Notes: generated by a model from the letters alone, not told the origin. Shown: positions 41,998 to 55,942, numbered from the stretch's first letter. The stretch is 64,000 nucleotides of DNA from Carya illinoinensis (GCF_018687715.1 NC_056767.1:2294001-2358000), one strand, 5' to 3'. Program-made: numbers and translations.

Positions 41998-44900
41998 TTA
42001 GTCCTATTCTCTTTTGGAACATACGGGGAGTTCGCTCTTCCAGGTTGAGGTTGAGAAATATTTTTAAGAAATTCAGGCCTAAGATTATTGCTTTGGCTGA
42101 GCCTTTTTTGAGGGAAGATAAAATTCACACTCTTTTGGGGAAGTATAATTGTGATAGTTTTGTCACTAATGAGAGACATAGTGGAAAAATATGGCTGTTG
42201 TGGAACTCTGATATTTCTATACAGTGGTTGAATGGGTCGAACCAATTTGTTTCGGTGAAAGTTGAGGAGAATGGGTTTGTTTTTATTCTTACTATAGTCT
42301 ATGCTAAGTGCAACCCTGTTGAAAGGAAAAACCTTTGGGAAGACTTGGTTGAGCTGAGTAATGGTAATCTTCCATGGATTCTATGCGGCGATTTCAACAT
42401 TATCAGAGAGGACTCGGAAAGACGGGGGGGTCACCCCCGCCCTTTTACGGCTATGGGGGATTTTAATTTTTGCCTCCAAAACTGCGGTGTTATGGATATG
42501 AAATCACAAGGCGCGTCGATGACTTGGTGTAATGGTCAAAGCGGCTTGGCTCGCAGTTGGGCAAGGTTAGATCGTTGCTTTCTTAATTCTATTTTTCTTA
42601 ATTGCTATCCTAATGTTTTTTCTCAGGTGTTATCTCGTTCTACCTCTGATCACTCTCCTTTAGTGATTAAGATGGGTGAAGACCCGTTCAGGTATGGGCC
42701 TAGTCCTTTTCGTTTCCAATTTATGTGGACTGACCATGCAGATTTCCTTAGCTTCGTGGAGGGGTCTTGGAATCAAGCTGGGCTTGGTTCTGGTCTTTTT
42801 AGGTTGTCCTTTAAACTTAAAAGACTTAAGGTGGCGCTTAGGGATTGGAATCAAAGTGTTTTTGGGAGGACAGATGAGATTATCAAGAATATTGAGCAGC
42901 GTATAGATCGACTGGATAATAGCCTTCAGAATTCTTATTCTAGTGAGGATGATAATGATCTTTTGGCTGCTAAATTGGATCTCTTAACTTGGAGGGGTCG
43001 GGAAAATACTCGTCTGTCTCATATGGCTAAGAAAAGATGGTTAAAGGATGGAGATAATAATTCAAAATTTTTCCATGCATATTTGAATGCAAAAAATCAA
43101 AAGAGGGTAACTGACATGTTTCTTGCAGATGGTACTCATTTAAATAACCCTCTTGAGATTCATAAGGCTGCTGTTGAGCATTTCAAGCAGTTTTTGAGTG
43201 AGAATAGCAGTTGTGAGCTTTCCAGTTTACGGGATTTGATTTCCCCAGTGATTACGGAGGATGAGAATTTGATGCTTTGTAGTCCTCCTTCAATGGGTGA
43301 TATTAAAGATGCTTTGTTTAGTATTCCTATTGATAGTAGTCCGGGCCCGGATGGTTTTGGCTCAGGGTTTTTTAGGTCCTGTTGGGAGATTGTTAAAGCA
43401 GACCTTTTGGAGGCGGTTTCTGAGTTCTTTCAACATCAGATGCTCCCTAGATATTATTCTGCGTCTTTTATTGTGTTGATTCCCAAGGTTGATTCTCCTA
43501 CGGGCTTTGATAAGTTTAGGCCTATAAGTTTGTGTTCTGTGGTTTATAAGATTTGTGCGAAGATTTTGGTGGGCCGTCTCACGAATGTGCTCCCAAAGAT
43601 TATCTCTCAGGAGCAAGGGGCCTTTATTCCTGGTCGTAGCATTTTTGAAAATATTAGTCTTACGCAGGAAATGGTCCACTCTATTAATAAAACCACTAAT
43701 GGGGGAAATGTCTTGGTTAAGCTTGATATGTCCAAGGCCTATGATCGAGTAAATTGGAGGTTTCTTATTCATGTGCTGGATTCTTTTGGGTTTTCTTCTC
43801 AGTTTTGCGCTTTGATAAACCTTTGTATTTCCTCACCTTGGTATTCTATTATGATGAATGGCACCTCTTTGGGTTTCTTTAAGGGCGAGCGTGGTCTGAG
43901 GCAAGGCGACCCACTCTCTCCTTATTTATTTGTCATTATGCAAGAGACGCTATCTCGGCTTCTTAAGCATGCTTTTCAGAATGGCAAGATTGTCGGGTTT
44001 TCTCAAGCTAGAGGTACCCCCCTTATTTCCCACCTTATGTATGCGGATGATATTGTTATTTTTGCTAATGGTGGGAAGAAGTCTATGAGAGGGTTGATGG
44101 AGGTGCTTAATCTTTATGAGACTTGGACAGGTCAGATTCTTAATAAAAATAAAAGTGCTATTTTGTTTTCTAAAAAGATATCTGATCCAAGAAAGTCTTC
44201 TATTCTTCGTATGACTGGTTTCTCAGAAGGCTCCTTTCCTTTTAATTATCTGGGTGTTCCTATTGTGATGGGTCGTCTGAAGGTTTGTGATTTTGGGGAC
44301 CTGATTGGTAAATTTAATAAGAAAGTTGCAGGGTGGAAAATGAAACTGCTCTCTACTGGGGGTCGTGTTATTCTTTTACGTCATGTTTTATCGAGCATGG
44401 CAACTCATCTTATGGCTGTTCTTCATGTTCCCCATGGTGTTTACGTGGCGCTTAACAGGATTATGAGTTCCTTTTTTTGGGGTGATTTTGAAGGGAAAGG
44501 TAAGAGGAAGTGGGTGGCTTGGAAACATATTTGTCAGCCTACAGAGGAAGGCGGTTTGGGTATTCGGGACTTTGAGGAGGTTCAGAGGGCCTTACATATG
44601 AAATTTGCTTGGAATCTTCTTCAGGGGCATTCTTTATGGGCAGAGTTCTTTAGAGGCAAGTATGTGCAAGGGAGTCATCTATCCCTTTTGAGCCCTACTA
44701 AAGGAACTAGGTTTTGGAAAGCTGTTGTGCATTGCATCCCGGAGGTTTTAAATAATTCTAAGTGGCTTGTGAAAGAAGGAAATGTTTCTTTCTGGTATAA
44801 TAATTGGGCGAATGGGGGCCCTATTGGTGATCATTTGCCGGTTCTTGAAAGCCCTTCGCTTCGAGTCAAGGAGTGTAGGATTGAGAATGGTTGGGATATT

Positions 44901-46124
44901 TCTCTCTTGGAAAGATTAGTGGGTCCACAAAAAGCCGAAGATTTGTTTCAGTTTTTGGCTACTAGGAAGGATGGTCAGGATATCCTTATTTGGACGAGGG
45001 ATAATAATGGGAATTTTAATACTAGAAGTGCTTGGGACTGTATCCGTGTGAGATCCCCATCGTTACCTTGGGCAAATTGGATTTGGCATACTCATATCCC
45101 CAAAAAAATTTCTATTATGATGTGGAAGGCGTACCACAATTGTTTGAGTGTGGATGAGAAGATCATGAATATTGGCATCCCTTTTGTTTCTAAATGTAAT
45201 TGTTGTGCCAGGGGTCACATGGAGGATTTAAACCACGTACTCTGCACTGGTGAATTTGCCAGATGTATTTGGAGGTTGGCGGCGACCCATTTAGGTGTCC
45301 ATATGGGTGTTTTCCATACTTGGAAGGAGTAAATTAATTTTTGGTTTCGTCGTGCGGGTAAGTCTTCTCAGTTAAGGTCTATCTTTGGTATTCTACCATC
45401 CATTGTTTCTTGGCGACTTTGGGATAGACGTTGCAAAGCTCGGGTTGAAGAAAAAGTGGACTCAGTTCAATCAGTTTGGCATGTTATCAAATTGTGGATT
45501 CGAAGGATTATGTCGTTATTTATGAAAGTCTCTAGGATTTCTGCCCATGATGAGGCTATTCTGAAAAGGTTGGAGATCCCAGTTGTATATCCTAAGCCTA
45601 GGCATACTCGTGTGATTAGATGGAAGAGGCCACCACAAGATTGGATGAAACTTAACTCGGATGGTAGTAGTTTAGGGAATCCAGGGCCGGCTGGTGCTGG
45701 GGGGGTTATTCGTGACAGCCTTGGTAGGTTGCATACTGCTTACTCGGTTTTCTTGGGTCAGGGGTCTAATAATTTTGCTGAGTTGCGTAGTTTGTTGGAA
45801 GGGGTTAGGAGGTGCCATCAGCTGGGCTTTCGTCGGGTTGAGATTGAGGTTGATTCCCAATTGCTGGTTCGCTGGTGTACTAAGGGTGAATGTAATATTT
45901 GGTACCTAGAAGATTTTTGGGAGGAATTGTGGGGTCTCTTGGGCGGTATGGAGTTTCGCATGCAACATGTTTTTCGTGAAGGTAATGTAGTCACCGATTT
46001 TCTAGCCAAAAAGGGAGCTGGGGGTTTAAATATGGACTGGTCTGTTAATGATTCCTTACCCGATCAGCTCCGTGGTCTGCTTCGTATGGACAGAATTGGT
46101 CTCCCCTACTTGCGCATCTCGTAG
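41994..46124 (+). pseudogene. LINE ORF2: endonuclease, reverse transcriptase, RNase H (one stop)
   Basis: One continuous frame of 1376 sense codons, broken only by TAA at 45330-45332 (codon 1113). Order of parts: AP-type endonuclease (1 to about 225; WNIRG, LAEPF, CGDFNII, SDHSP); reverse transcriptase (about 440-720; SSPGPDGFGSGFFRSCW, KLDMSKAYDRVNW, GLRQGDPLSPYLF, LMYADDIVIF with Y683); zf-RVT region (about 1010-1100; IWHTHIPKKISIMMWKAYHN, CNCCARGHMEDLNHVLC); then, after the stop, RNase H (about 1215-1350; KLNSDGSSLGNPGPAGAGGV, NFAELRSLLEGVRR, VEIEVDSQLLV). Endonuclease and RT motifs look intact, so the truncated 1112-residue protein may still act; RNase H would be lost without readthrough. 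Confidence 0.93.
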
Positions 46125-46441
46125 TCCTGGTACGTTTTCTTTGTTTTTATTCTTGCATATTTTATGATGTCTTCTCGTTTTGCAGGTGCTTTGGTTTGGG
46201 TCCTGGTTTTTCTGTTGTTTACGTTGAGTTGGTTTGTTTTTTAGGCCTGTTAGAGTTGGTCTTTTGTTTGTTTTGTTGTTTGGTTTGGTTTGTTTGGACA
46301 CTTGGTTTTGGGTCTTTTTTTCTTAGCGATTATTTTGTAAGCCCCCAAGTGTCATGATGTTACCACGGTATTCCTCCGCCATAAGTGAGGGCTCATTAAT
46401 AAATTTGGGACGGGGCTGCTATGTGGGTGGCTGCCGGCTCT

Positions 46442-46445
<4 letters not shown>

Positions 46446-46481
<36 letters not shown>
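46446..46481 (+). repeat. LINE poly(A) tail
   Basis: Uninterrupted run of 36 A residues at the LINE 3' end, followed by the target-site duplication copy. Confidence 0.95.
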
Positions 46482-46484
<3 letters not shown>

Positions 46485-46493
46485 GATACAACA
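46480..46493. repeat. LINE target-site duplication, right copy
   Basis: AAGTTGATACAACA, identical to 40415-40428. Confidence 0.92.
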
Positions 46494-47822
46494 CAATTCA
46501 TAATTTGATTTTGAAAATAAATTTTAAAATTTAAATATTACAAATCAAATACTATTATTTAAATTATATACTTATAATATATATAACTCAAACCAATTGA
46601 ATAAGCCGATACAAATCTATACTCATAATATATTACTTTATTCATTTTAATTTACCAAAACTGATGTTAATTTTAAAATCCTCACATCATTCGATAATTT
46701 AAAATAGAATAATGTTAGATATAATTATAAAATATGTAAATATTTTGTAATTTTTTAAAAAATAAAATAAAATTTATTATTAAAAAATTAATTTTTTTAT
46801 ATAAATTATATATATATATTTTTTAAATAATACACGATGCTAAATTATTGCAAACATTATTTCTCTTCGAAACAACAGAGTACAAAATATCATAAAGTTG
46901 TTTTATAATTATTTTTATGTATTTTTTATACATTTTATTATTATAATTAATCAAATTAATTATATTAAAAATAAATAATTAAATCAATCGAATTAATAGA
47001 ATAATATCAAATTTTTTTTATCAGAAAAGAGTGATCTGTATGTAGCAGCGAGCAACCGCAACTGCAGAGCTCGTGGGACGAGAGAGAGAGAGCACGGGGG
47101 GCTGACTAGATTCACTGTCGGTAAAGACCCAACAAATGGTTGTCCTATTCGATTTGTTTTCTTCTCTTTTTAGGGTTTGATGGTGAAATGACAGGTGGCT
47201 CTTGTGAGTACCACGTCCATCTGATTTGTCCCGTCCGACGGGGCCTATCATAATAGTTTATTATTACTTCTGCACTTTATTAACTCGGTGAATTATTTTA
47301 TAATTTAATATATTATATCAAATTAAATTAATTTACATATTTACAACAATATAATCACCTATTTCTCTTTTCTATTTTATCATACCTTTTTATCTCCTTA
47401 CAAGCCACCACATCTACGCTATTATCTGATTGGGTTGGAATTGCTCAGCCTGTTTTATTTTTACCGCAATTTATTTCTTTTTCAAATTCTCACAAAATAA
47501 AATAAAATAAATAATTTCATTCTTTTCAAATTTTTAAATAAAAATAACATTAAAATAATATATTCAAATAATATTTTATTTAATTTCCGACTTTAATCTC
47601 TACTAAAACAAACAATGCCTAAATCTATCACTGGTTTAAAACAAAAACATTTGGAGGCCACGTCTCCGTCATATAAATGCATTACAAGTATTTTGGTTAA
47701 GCACAGGGGGGAAGAATGAGAGAGAGTTCACCTGAATCTGAATCCCTCCAAAGCTTTTTTCATTACTATTAACGATATACAACACATTTTTTTTTTTTTT
47801 TTCAAATTATAACCATATCAAA
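46494..47822. other. Intergenic region between the LINE and the SPT5 3' end
   Basis: Strongly AT-rich, with one G+C-richer island at about 47030-47250 that includes a GA run (47078-47091) and CCGTCCGACGGGGCC. Long T run at 47786-47802. I see no supported gene; the last part holds the SPT5 3' UTR. Confidence 0.5.
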
Positions 47823-50800
47823 TTATGGTTGTGCTAGTTTTGCTAAAGAGACCAAGTCTAAAATCTTAACGTCAAGAGTATCATCTACCTTTACAATTCC
47901 ATCACTACCATCCACGCCAATCAACTTGCCAGTGGAACCTCGTAGCAAACCAGCCATGATCTTGATCTTGTCATTTTTCCTTGGTGCCACCACCACCATT
48001 TCATCAGCAAGGGCTGTTACTGTTTCACCGTTCCCACTCGACCCAAGGACTACCCGGCAAGAGCCATCCTGGAAGACGTAACACATACATTATTAATATA
48101 TATCGCTGCCGTCTTGGGTGATCCAATTAACATGTTAAACAGTGAACGATTTAAAATGGAAAGTTGATGGTATCTGCTCAAGGAAGCCCTTCCGTGGCTG
48201 TTTTATCTATAATAATACCAAACAATTATTCTGACCCTTACAAACCCCGAGTACTTCCAATTTTCTTAGGAGAAGAAATATTCTAATGAGCATTTGAGAA
48301 GACATACCACAAGCACCTCTCGGACAATCCCCACAACAGATTCCTCCCCAGACCTACGCACACTAACCAGTATGTCTGGCATAAGGAATACTTCATTGTC
48401 CCCACCTGCAAATGCATTGAAAAGTTAAATAGACCTCTACAAAAACATAAGTACAAAAATGTTCGATCATAAGAACTATGGAGGGCTGATATAGGACTGC
48501 CATGTTAAAGCTTTTATGGAGAGTAATTAAAGATAATGGGTATATTTGTACTCAATGGTTGACTGTAATAATCACTAAAGACATCCTATTAAGATCTAAA
48601 GAGCATGCCCATGCCTTCAAATGACAAAATAGAACACTGAAAAAACAAACCTCCCGTAACCCAACAAAAAAAGGAACTGACAGCAACATGTTAGGCGTCT
48701 TATAGCATCACATTTCCCAGTTTTGGCAAACAAATACAACATACTCAATACATTTGGAAAATTCTCTGATTAAAATATCTTGATTAACATATAATTCACC
48801 ACTGAAGATGAAATACACAGGTTCTACTCATTAACTTCTTAATTTCAAATTCCCATTTGTCTCGGGTTGCAACGAGATGGTACATAGCTCTTAAATTCAG
48901 TTGGGGTTACACTGCTCATGGATGCTTTCAAGTTGAGTGAGACCAACCCTCACTACCCTTTCTTTGGCTAAAAGAAAATTCTAAGCATCAATCCAATTCT
49001 ATGCCAGCCAAAGTAAAAAGTCGAGACCAACCTATAACAGGAGACATAGCATCCAGACCACCAGTTCCTGGAGTCATTGGCTGCCCTCCAGGAGTGCCAG
49101 GAAGATAGGAAGCTGAATTTGGTGTCAGAGGCTGTCCACCGGGAGTTGAAGGCAAGTATGGGCTCGGAGCATTGGCTGCAGAAGGGACACAAATTGAGTT
49201 CCTCTAAGCAAGAATGCAGAAAATCAAACAAAAAAAAATTATGAGCACGTGTCTTGAGTGTTTCAATAACATTAAAGAGTACCATAGGCTGAACTGTCCC
49301 TTGGCGTTCCAGCTTCACTATAATTACCACCAGGGGTATTAGCCCAACCAGAACCAGGAGTTGGTGCTTCATATGCACGCAAAGGAGGACTTCCCGCCTG
49401 GAGGAAGGAAAAAAGAAACACAAATCATTTTCTTTATCTATCAAGAATTGAAAATTCACTTTCTCAACATCAGACTAAATTATGCAAGATTCTTGACCTG
49501 ATACTGTGGACTGGTTCCCCAAGAGGCAGGGTTTCCATCTTCCCAATTATCCCTAGTTTTTTTCAACATCACATTCTCAAGGATCAGTCATCAATCATAA
49601 TATATATAATTCTCCCAACTGTCCTAATCTAACCAGATAAAATCATTCTTATGCAGTCAAAGAAGAAATGAAGATGTAATTTCTTCATTAAATATGTAAT
49701 TGAAGTTAATGTTCTCTCGTCTCTCCAATTACAAATGAGCAACTTTATGACATACCTAGGGGGACTCATTGGTGTATAAGGATTCCATGCTCGATCACGC
49801 ATGGGTGTTCTCATGCCATCATGAATAGGTGTGGCTGCATAAATAAGAACGAAAATTAATTTTTCAAAAAAATATATATATATATTTCCTTGGTAAGAGA
49901 GAGAAAATTCAAATAGCAAACTCCATTTAATTGTAGATAGAACTTCATTGAGTGGTTAAGGTGTCCACGTTTCTGAAAGAGGAACCACAAGACTGAAGAG
50001 AACAAACCTCCAGGATCTCTCATAGGAGTCATGTATGGATGAAGTGGGGTTCGAGAAGGATGCATGGGGGTCTCACTTCCCATCCCATAACGAGGCGCAT
50101 CACTGGTAAAACATACAAATGGTCAGACTTTTCAAAGTGTGGAAATATTGAGGCAGGTAAAAGCATAATTGACAATTACCGGTAGGGGGTAGAAACAACC
50201 ACGTTATCAGAAATAAAATTGCGATCAACTGCACACACAACCACTATTAAAACCCACATGAAAACAGAGTAGCCAACAAATCCACAAGTATCTTCACATA
50301 TAAAACTGACTTGCCTGTCACAACTTTCATCTGTGACTCCAATTCAACCCGAACTGAGCCGCCTTTGATTTCTACAACACGCCCGCGGTAACCTTTGTAT
50401 GGACCTTGGCGGACTTTAACTGTGGTACCAACCAAACCATCATGCCCCCGTCCACCTCTATGTCTTCCTCCAGCTGAACCACAAAAATAAAGGTTAATAA
50501 TAAAAGTTTTTCCAACATGAGAATAAGATTTTAAATAAACTAATGGCATCAGAAAGAGAAATCATTGATAATCAGCAACCATACAATCAAGTGGAGGGCC
50601 TCCTCGAGAAAATCTCCTTGGGGACTCGGGAATACGAGGTGGAGTTCTAAGACTGGGAAATCTAGAGTACGAATCACCCTAAAATTGATACAAGAGCAAC
50701 AAGAAGTCTTAATAACAAGTACAATAAAAAAAACAAATACTGAAAAGAAAAGTAGATATATGAAAGGACCTAACAAGTATTTAAGAGCAATGTAAAGAAA

Positions 50801-53800
50801 ACAACTACACTCACCACACAGTGGTAAGAAAAGTTGCACAACCACAAAATAAGAAGAAAAGTTGACTCACATTTCTATTACCACCTGTACGTGAACCACC
50901 CACAATAATACAGCAATGGGCTTTAGCACAAATAAAGCCCGCATGCTCAAGGTGATGGCGATCGTATATGAACAAGACTCCTCTGTGTATATGCTCCACG
51001 GGACCTTGTTTCCCCTAACATGACAAAACGAATGATAAGAGTAGGATTACAGATGCCTCTAACAAAATATGTCAAAGCTAGAAATATGGCCTTACTTTAC
51101 AGGGACCCTCAATGATTCTCACAATATCTTTGACTGATACTGTGTTCTTATGCCGATCTTGCACATTGATTTTCTTCTCAATCTTGCATTTGATCTCTCG
51201 CAATTTAACAAGCGCTACCTCAGGTCTGTCAGGAACTCCCTTAAGAACCTAAATAATAAAGTCACATATATATGAGTATCTTTGTCAGTGGTTGTCTAAC
51301 ATTTTAACTTTCTAGCAACAATACTCACCTGAAATGCTTCACTTTCTACACGGATGATTACACCGAAACTCATATTACTGCACCCAAAAGCACAAACAAA
51401 TGTTTGACTCAGCCCTGAACAACTAAGAACATATACTCCAGTATCACCAGTTGAATTGTATGCAAAGAGAACATTTATCTAATTCCCGAACAGAAGATAT
51501 CTTACTCGAGAAGCACAAGATCATGAAGCTCATAGTCCCCAATTCTTGTAACACCAGAAGTAACCTCTGAGCTCTCCACCACATCATCGGCAAAAACTCG
51601 AATCTGAAGACAATGGATACTAAAGTTATCTATGCATTCTTCTATCTAAAAGGCTAACCGTGATGTTCACAAGAGTGCTCACAAGGTACATCAAAACATG
51701 ATGACCATAACTTACATGTTCCTTAGTAGTATCAGATAAAATTATGAGCACATGCTGCTCAACCTTGACAACCATACCAGTTGCACCTTCCTGTGTACCG
51801 GACACAACCTTCACATGATTCCCAGGTTCAAAGTATTTGCAAAGTTCTTTTTCATTTACTGCAAGAGTTTTCTGAAAAGTACAGGCACATTAGGGACAGC
51901 TACTTTGAATAGTCAAAGAATATAAGAATTTCTTATTCTTGCAGTTCAATTATTTCTTACAGGAAGGCCCTTCATTTCTGGTCTGATGTGCACATTCTCT
52001 TCCTCGACTTTCTCAACCCATCCTTTCAAGTTTTTGAGATCTCCCTTGATGACAATAACTGCATCACCCTTCATAAAGTGCCCTTTCTTTCTATTTGCAA
52101 ATAGCGTTGACAAACTGGCCATATCACCATCTCCATTCTCACCAGGTTTCCGAAATTTCTCAAGCTCATCAAAAGTGGGTTTTATATTTTGAGAGCTAAT
52201 TGATTTGATTGACACTGTCTTGTATAAGAAACCATCTTTAAATAACATGCCTGAAATATTCTCAAAGTAATCACCAGTCATTGGATCTCTTCTCCGCTCT
52301 ACACGAATATTCAGTTCTCTGAAAATATAAAGCATGAGATATTAGAGGCCAGTGAACTAGACGTTATACCGGGACTACATTACCTAGAAACCACGTCGAA
52401 ACATATCTGATAAAAATGATACCTAGCTTCATCAATGTTCATAAAACGTGGTGGAGGAACAAATGCCTTCTTCTTCACAACTTCTCTACCCTCCTGTTTC
52501 ATATATTAATTAACCAGCTATTATCAAGATACATCAACCATTCAATGCACCGCATTTAACTTCATCAGTCAAAGCTTCCTTTGATTTTTTTTTTTTTTGG
52601 TAAGTAAAATTTTTTTTCAACGGATGTAATAGGCGAAGCCTGTGTACACAGGAAGTTTACAAAAGAAACACCTAGAAAAAAAAATAATACCATTTTATTT
52701 GCAAGAGCCTGTAAGTCGATCCTTGGGATTAATTTCACAGTAACTCTCTGCCTCACATTATCTACATCCACCACCTATGGAAAACAAAGCTTGAAGGTCA
52801 GATCCAAGATTTATAGTAAAATATCATTGAATGAAAGTAATATAATTCACACCTTTGCAAGGTCCCCCTTATATGTCCCAATCTTCATTCTGACCCAAGT
52901 ATCCCTAGAGAGATCAATTGCTTTGCTTTCAACTGAAAGAACATCAGTCATTTCTTTAATAGGGACAAGCATTACTTTCTGGGAAAAAATGTTGCGCAGT
53001 CCTTTGCAAGCCTGAAGCAATAAGGAAACAAAAATAGTTAAAACCTCAAGCATTAAATAAAAACAAATGTATTAATTACAGCATAATTCCATTCATAGTC
53101 TCAGAAGTTAACATGAACAATGCATTCATCCAACATAAATTACCTCTTTAACATGGGCTTCTTTGTATGCTTCAATATATATATAGTTCTTAAGGTGATC
53201 AAGAGCAACCGCAGACGTGATTTGCAATTCAGTTCCTTTATCAATATACTTCTGCATCAAGCAAATAACTGCTTCTCGCTCCCGACCAATCTGATAAACA
53301 AGAAGACAAATTTACTAAGAAATTGATGCACCGCAAAAAATAAATAAGAATAAACAATCAGACAAAACATATTGATGGATGAGAATGATAATCATACCGC
53401 ACATTTCACCATCCACAACTTTGGATCTCTAACAGACGGCAAATGAGCCTGTTGCTCAACATCTGTGGTCTCCTCATCATACTCGGTGTGACTAGACCTC
53501 GCATATCTTGCCTGGATCCTCCTCTCAAGTGCTTCAACATCTTCTTGTTCATCTTCTCGAGAAAGGAGTGGGCGACGCTGGATCCTTCGACCATCATCTT
53601 CATCAGGCAATTCCGCTCCACCATCCACAATGAAATCTGCATGGTCAAGTTTTTGTTCATTTATCATCAATGCACATAAAATTTAGGATAGAGTAACAGA
53701 TGAGTAAAATACATAAAACAGGGCGATTACATAAATGCTTGAAAATAATTTATTTACCACATAGGCACCCTAATTTTGGTTACTTTTCATTATTATGGTC

Positions 53801-55758
53801 TTTTTACCTCCGTAAGTAAATCAAGTCCTTCCCCGTTACAAAACAACTTCACAGTGGATAACATAAGAACCAGTAGAGACAGCTGACATACGTATTACAC
53901 TCAGCAAGTCGAACGGAAAGAAACAAGTTCAAGTATTCCATTTACACACACAAACAAGGAGGTACAAAGAAGGGGGAGGGTCAGTGCAGGAAAAAAAAAA
54001 CAAAAAGAAAGGAAAAAGATCAAACTTGCACCCAACACGTCTCAGCCCAAACACATAAAAATAACAGCATATTTGGGAACAATGAGTTTTTCTTTTTCTA
54101 ATTTCAAGATTTTCTTAGTCTTGATCCAAAAATATCTCAATCATCAAAGCAAGGACCCATTAAAACCCATCTTCAAATGTTCTCAAAGGTTTCATAAATT
54201 TTTTAGAAAATCTTTAATTATTGGCACCAAGTGACGCAGGCGTCCAATAAAAAGTCCTTACCAATCCGGGGGGAGCACAGGCCTTTAGCAAGGAGTTTCC
54301 TGCGAGTGCTAATTGAGTAATTCGAGAAGAACTCTACCAACCCAATGGCCCCTAGAAATCATTTGCACCTAAGAGGGTTCAAGAAAATCTTAAGTCCAAA
54401 CATTTCCTTAACTCTAGTCAGTATCAAGGATAAAGCCATTTCAAACATTGCAAACTAATGGAGGACCTCTCAAACTATGGCAATATATGGGCATAAGAAT
54501 GGGTTTGCCAATCACACTCCAGCAAACTCTAGCAACAAGATATCCAGAAACATCTTACATCTCATTGAAAGCCCTACATCTCCAACCGTGGTGATGGAAG
54601 ACGTGCATTTTTTCCAACAGATTAATGGGAAAAAAAATTCAACAAGAATCAACCAGGATCTTCGCTATGAGGAGAGCCTAGTCACCAAGAGTCAGCTGTC
54701 TTAAATAAGAAAGTTTATGTTACTTTTCAAAGCTTTTGAGAGAGCTCTACACGCATTCAAATACAGGATTATGAAAATAAGGTGCTGGGAATTTCATGCC
54801 CGTGACTTTATTTAAGGGTAAACTTCTTCATTATAATTTCCGGAGTTTTAATTTAGGGCTTTAAATAAGTGTTAGAAAAGTTAATGATGGCCAGGAATTA
54901 AGGTGCAACAAGGCTTAATCCATATTCTGATAGGAAGAGTCAAAAGAATCGAATAAAAACCAGGAATTCTTCGTTAAATACGAATTCCTCTTGAACATCA
55001 AGGTGTTCTACAATCAAACAAACAATATGCATCTTGATATGAACAGAATGTATGCATGCCTGTAAAATGATATGTGTTCTTTACATTTACATGATTCAAA
55101 TCCAATATAAGCAAAGGCTATTTACGTTTTAGAACTAAAACTAAGCCCACTAAAGAAACGTTTGAAACCATAATAGCGGTCAATTACGCAATTCATTCAC
55201 GACAACCTCCACAAACAAAGTCACAAAATTTGGTACATACTAACAACGGACAGTCAGCGCAATCAATTCACTTGTTGCCCGAGAACGGGAAAAAATCAAT
55301 CCCTTCACTCCTGAATTTTATTATCCCTAATTGGATAAAAAATTCCCATCTCATCTCGCAGCGGATTTGAATAACCCAGCTTCACTTATCCTATCCAAAG
55401 AAAAGAACAGAAAGCAGGAAAGAACCTTACCATCCTCGCCATCTTCCTCCTCCTCTTCGTCGTCGGTATCGACCTGCGCCTCTAGATCAAAGAACTCAGA
55501 ACCGGACCGCCTCTTCGGCCGGGGCCTACGCCCTCCACCTCCGCCGCCGCCACCACCGTAGTCATCGTCGTCATCTTCGTCCTCTTCCTCGTCGTCTTCC
55601 TCCGCAACGTCGTCTATGAACTCAGATCTCCGCCTCTTCCGGCTCGAGACGCCCCTGTCTTCTTCCTCCTCTTCCTCTTCCTCGTCCTCATCGTATGCCT
55701 GATATTCTTCCTCCTCAGGCTCGAGGTCGTCGTCGTCTTCGTCTCCTCTACGCGGCAT
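47823..55758 (-). CDS. SPT5: Transcription elongation factor SPT5
   Basis: Nuclear elongation factor that pairs with SPT4 to clamp RNA polymerase II. 22 exons give 1039 residues: 55431-55758, 53398-53636, 53144-53290, 52853-53011, 52691-52774, 52423-52493, 51961-52318, 51716-51871, 51506-51603, 51329-51377, 51096-51248, 50871-51014, 50585-50678, 50315-50473, 50180-50228, 50008-50102, 49756-49834, 49498-49552, 49283-49397, 49032-49175, 48308-48405, 47823-48068. All phases agree. Domains: acidic N-terminus (1-120, Asp/Glu runs, GRRPRPKRRSG); NGN (about 180-275, PKLWMVKCAIGRE); KOW repeats near 280, 430, 475, 603, 708 and 990; a C-terminal repeat region (about 765-925; TPMHPSRTPLHPYMTPM, TPGGQPLTP, TPGGQPMTP). 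The length is close to Arabidopsis SPT5-2. Intron 14 uses a GC donor (GCAAGT). No damage seen. Confidence 0.96.
52580..52690. mobile_element. Short retroelement-like fragment in SPT5 intron 5
   Basis: A T run followed by GGTAAGTAAAATTTTTTTTC, ATAGGCGAAGCCTGTGTACA and CAGGAAGTTTACAAAAGAAA. Sequence of this type recurs across plant genomes as a short retroelement fragment. It lies directly next to the exon 5 donor without touching it. Confidence 0.5.
53637..55430. other. SPT5 intron 1 (1.8 kb)
   Basis: The only large intron of the gene, directly after the acidic exon. Mixed sequence, no supported ORF or repeat pair. Long first introns are common in plant housekeeping genes and can hold expression-enhancing sequence. 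Confidence 0.6.
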
Positions 55759-55942
55759 CGCTCTCTCTACCTGTCTTTCGTTTTTCTGTGTGCTCTGAAA
55801 GTGGAACCCTAGAAGACGATAGCCTGTTAATAAGGGGTGCGGGACGATGATGAATTGATGATAATAACATATTGTTATAATAATAATAATATACTTTTAA
55901 ATTTTGTCAAAATTATATTATTTTTTATATTTTATTTAAGAA

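Larger units (their letters stand above)
40429..46479 (+). mobile_element. Full-length L1-type LINE
   Basis: 6.05-kb non-LTR retrotransposon with a short 5' UTR (40429-40518), ORF1 (40519-41997), ORF2 (41994-46124, one in-frame stop), a 3' UTR and a 36-nt poly(A) tract (46446-46481, its last bases shared with the duplication). The perfect 14-bp duplication, the long pure A tail and nearly intact ORFs point to recent insertion. Confidence 0.95.

Noticed and set aside
47030..47250. GC-richer island as a small gene or promoter
   Set aside because: The 76-residue minus-strand frame has no recognisable motif, and no TATA or splice signals support it.
55331..55561. Plus-strand frame ending in a poly-Pro run, opposite SPT5 exon 1
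   Set aside because: It is the antisense of the Gly-rich and acidic SPT5 N-terminus; no independent support.
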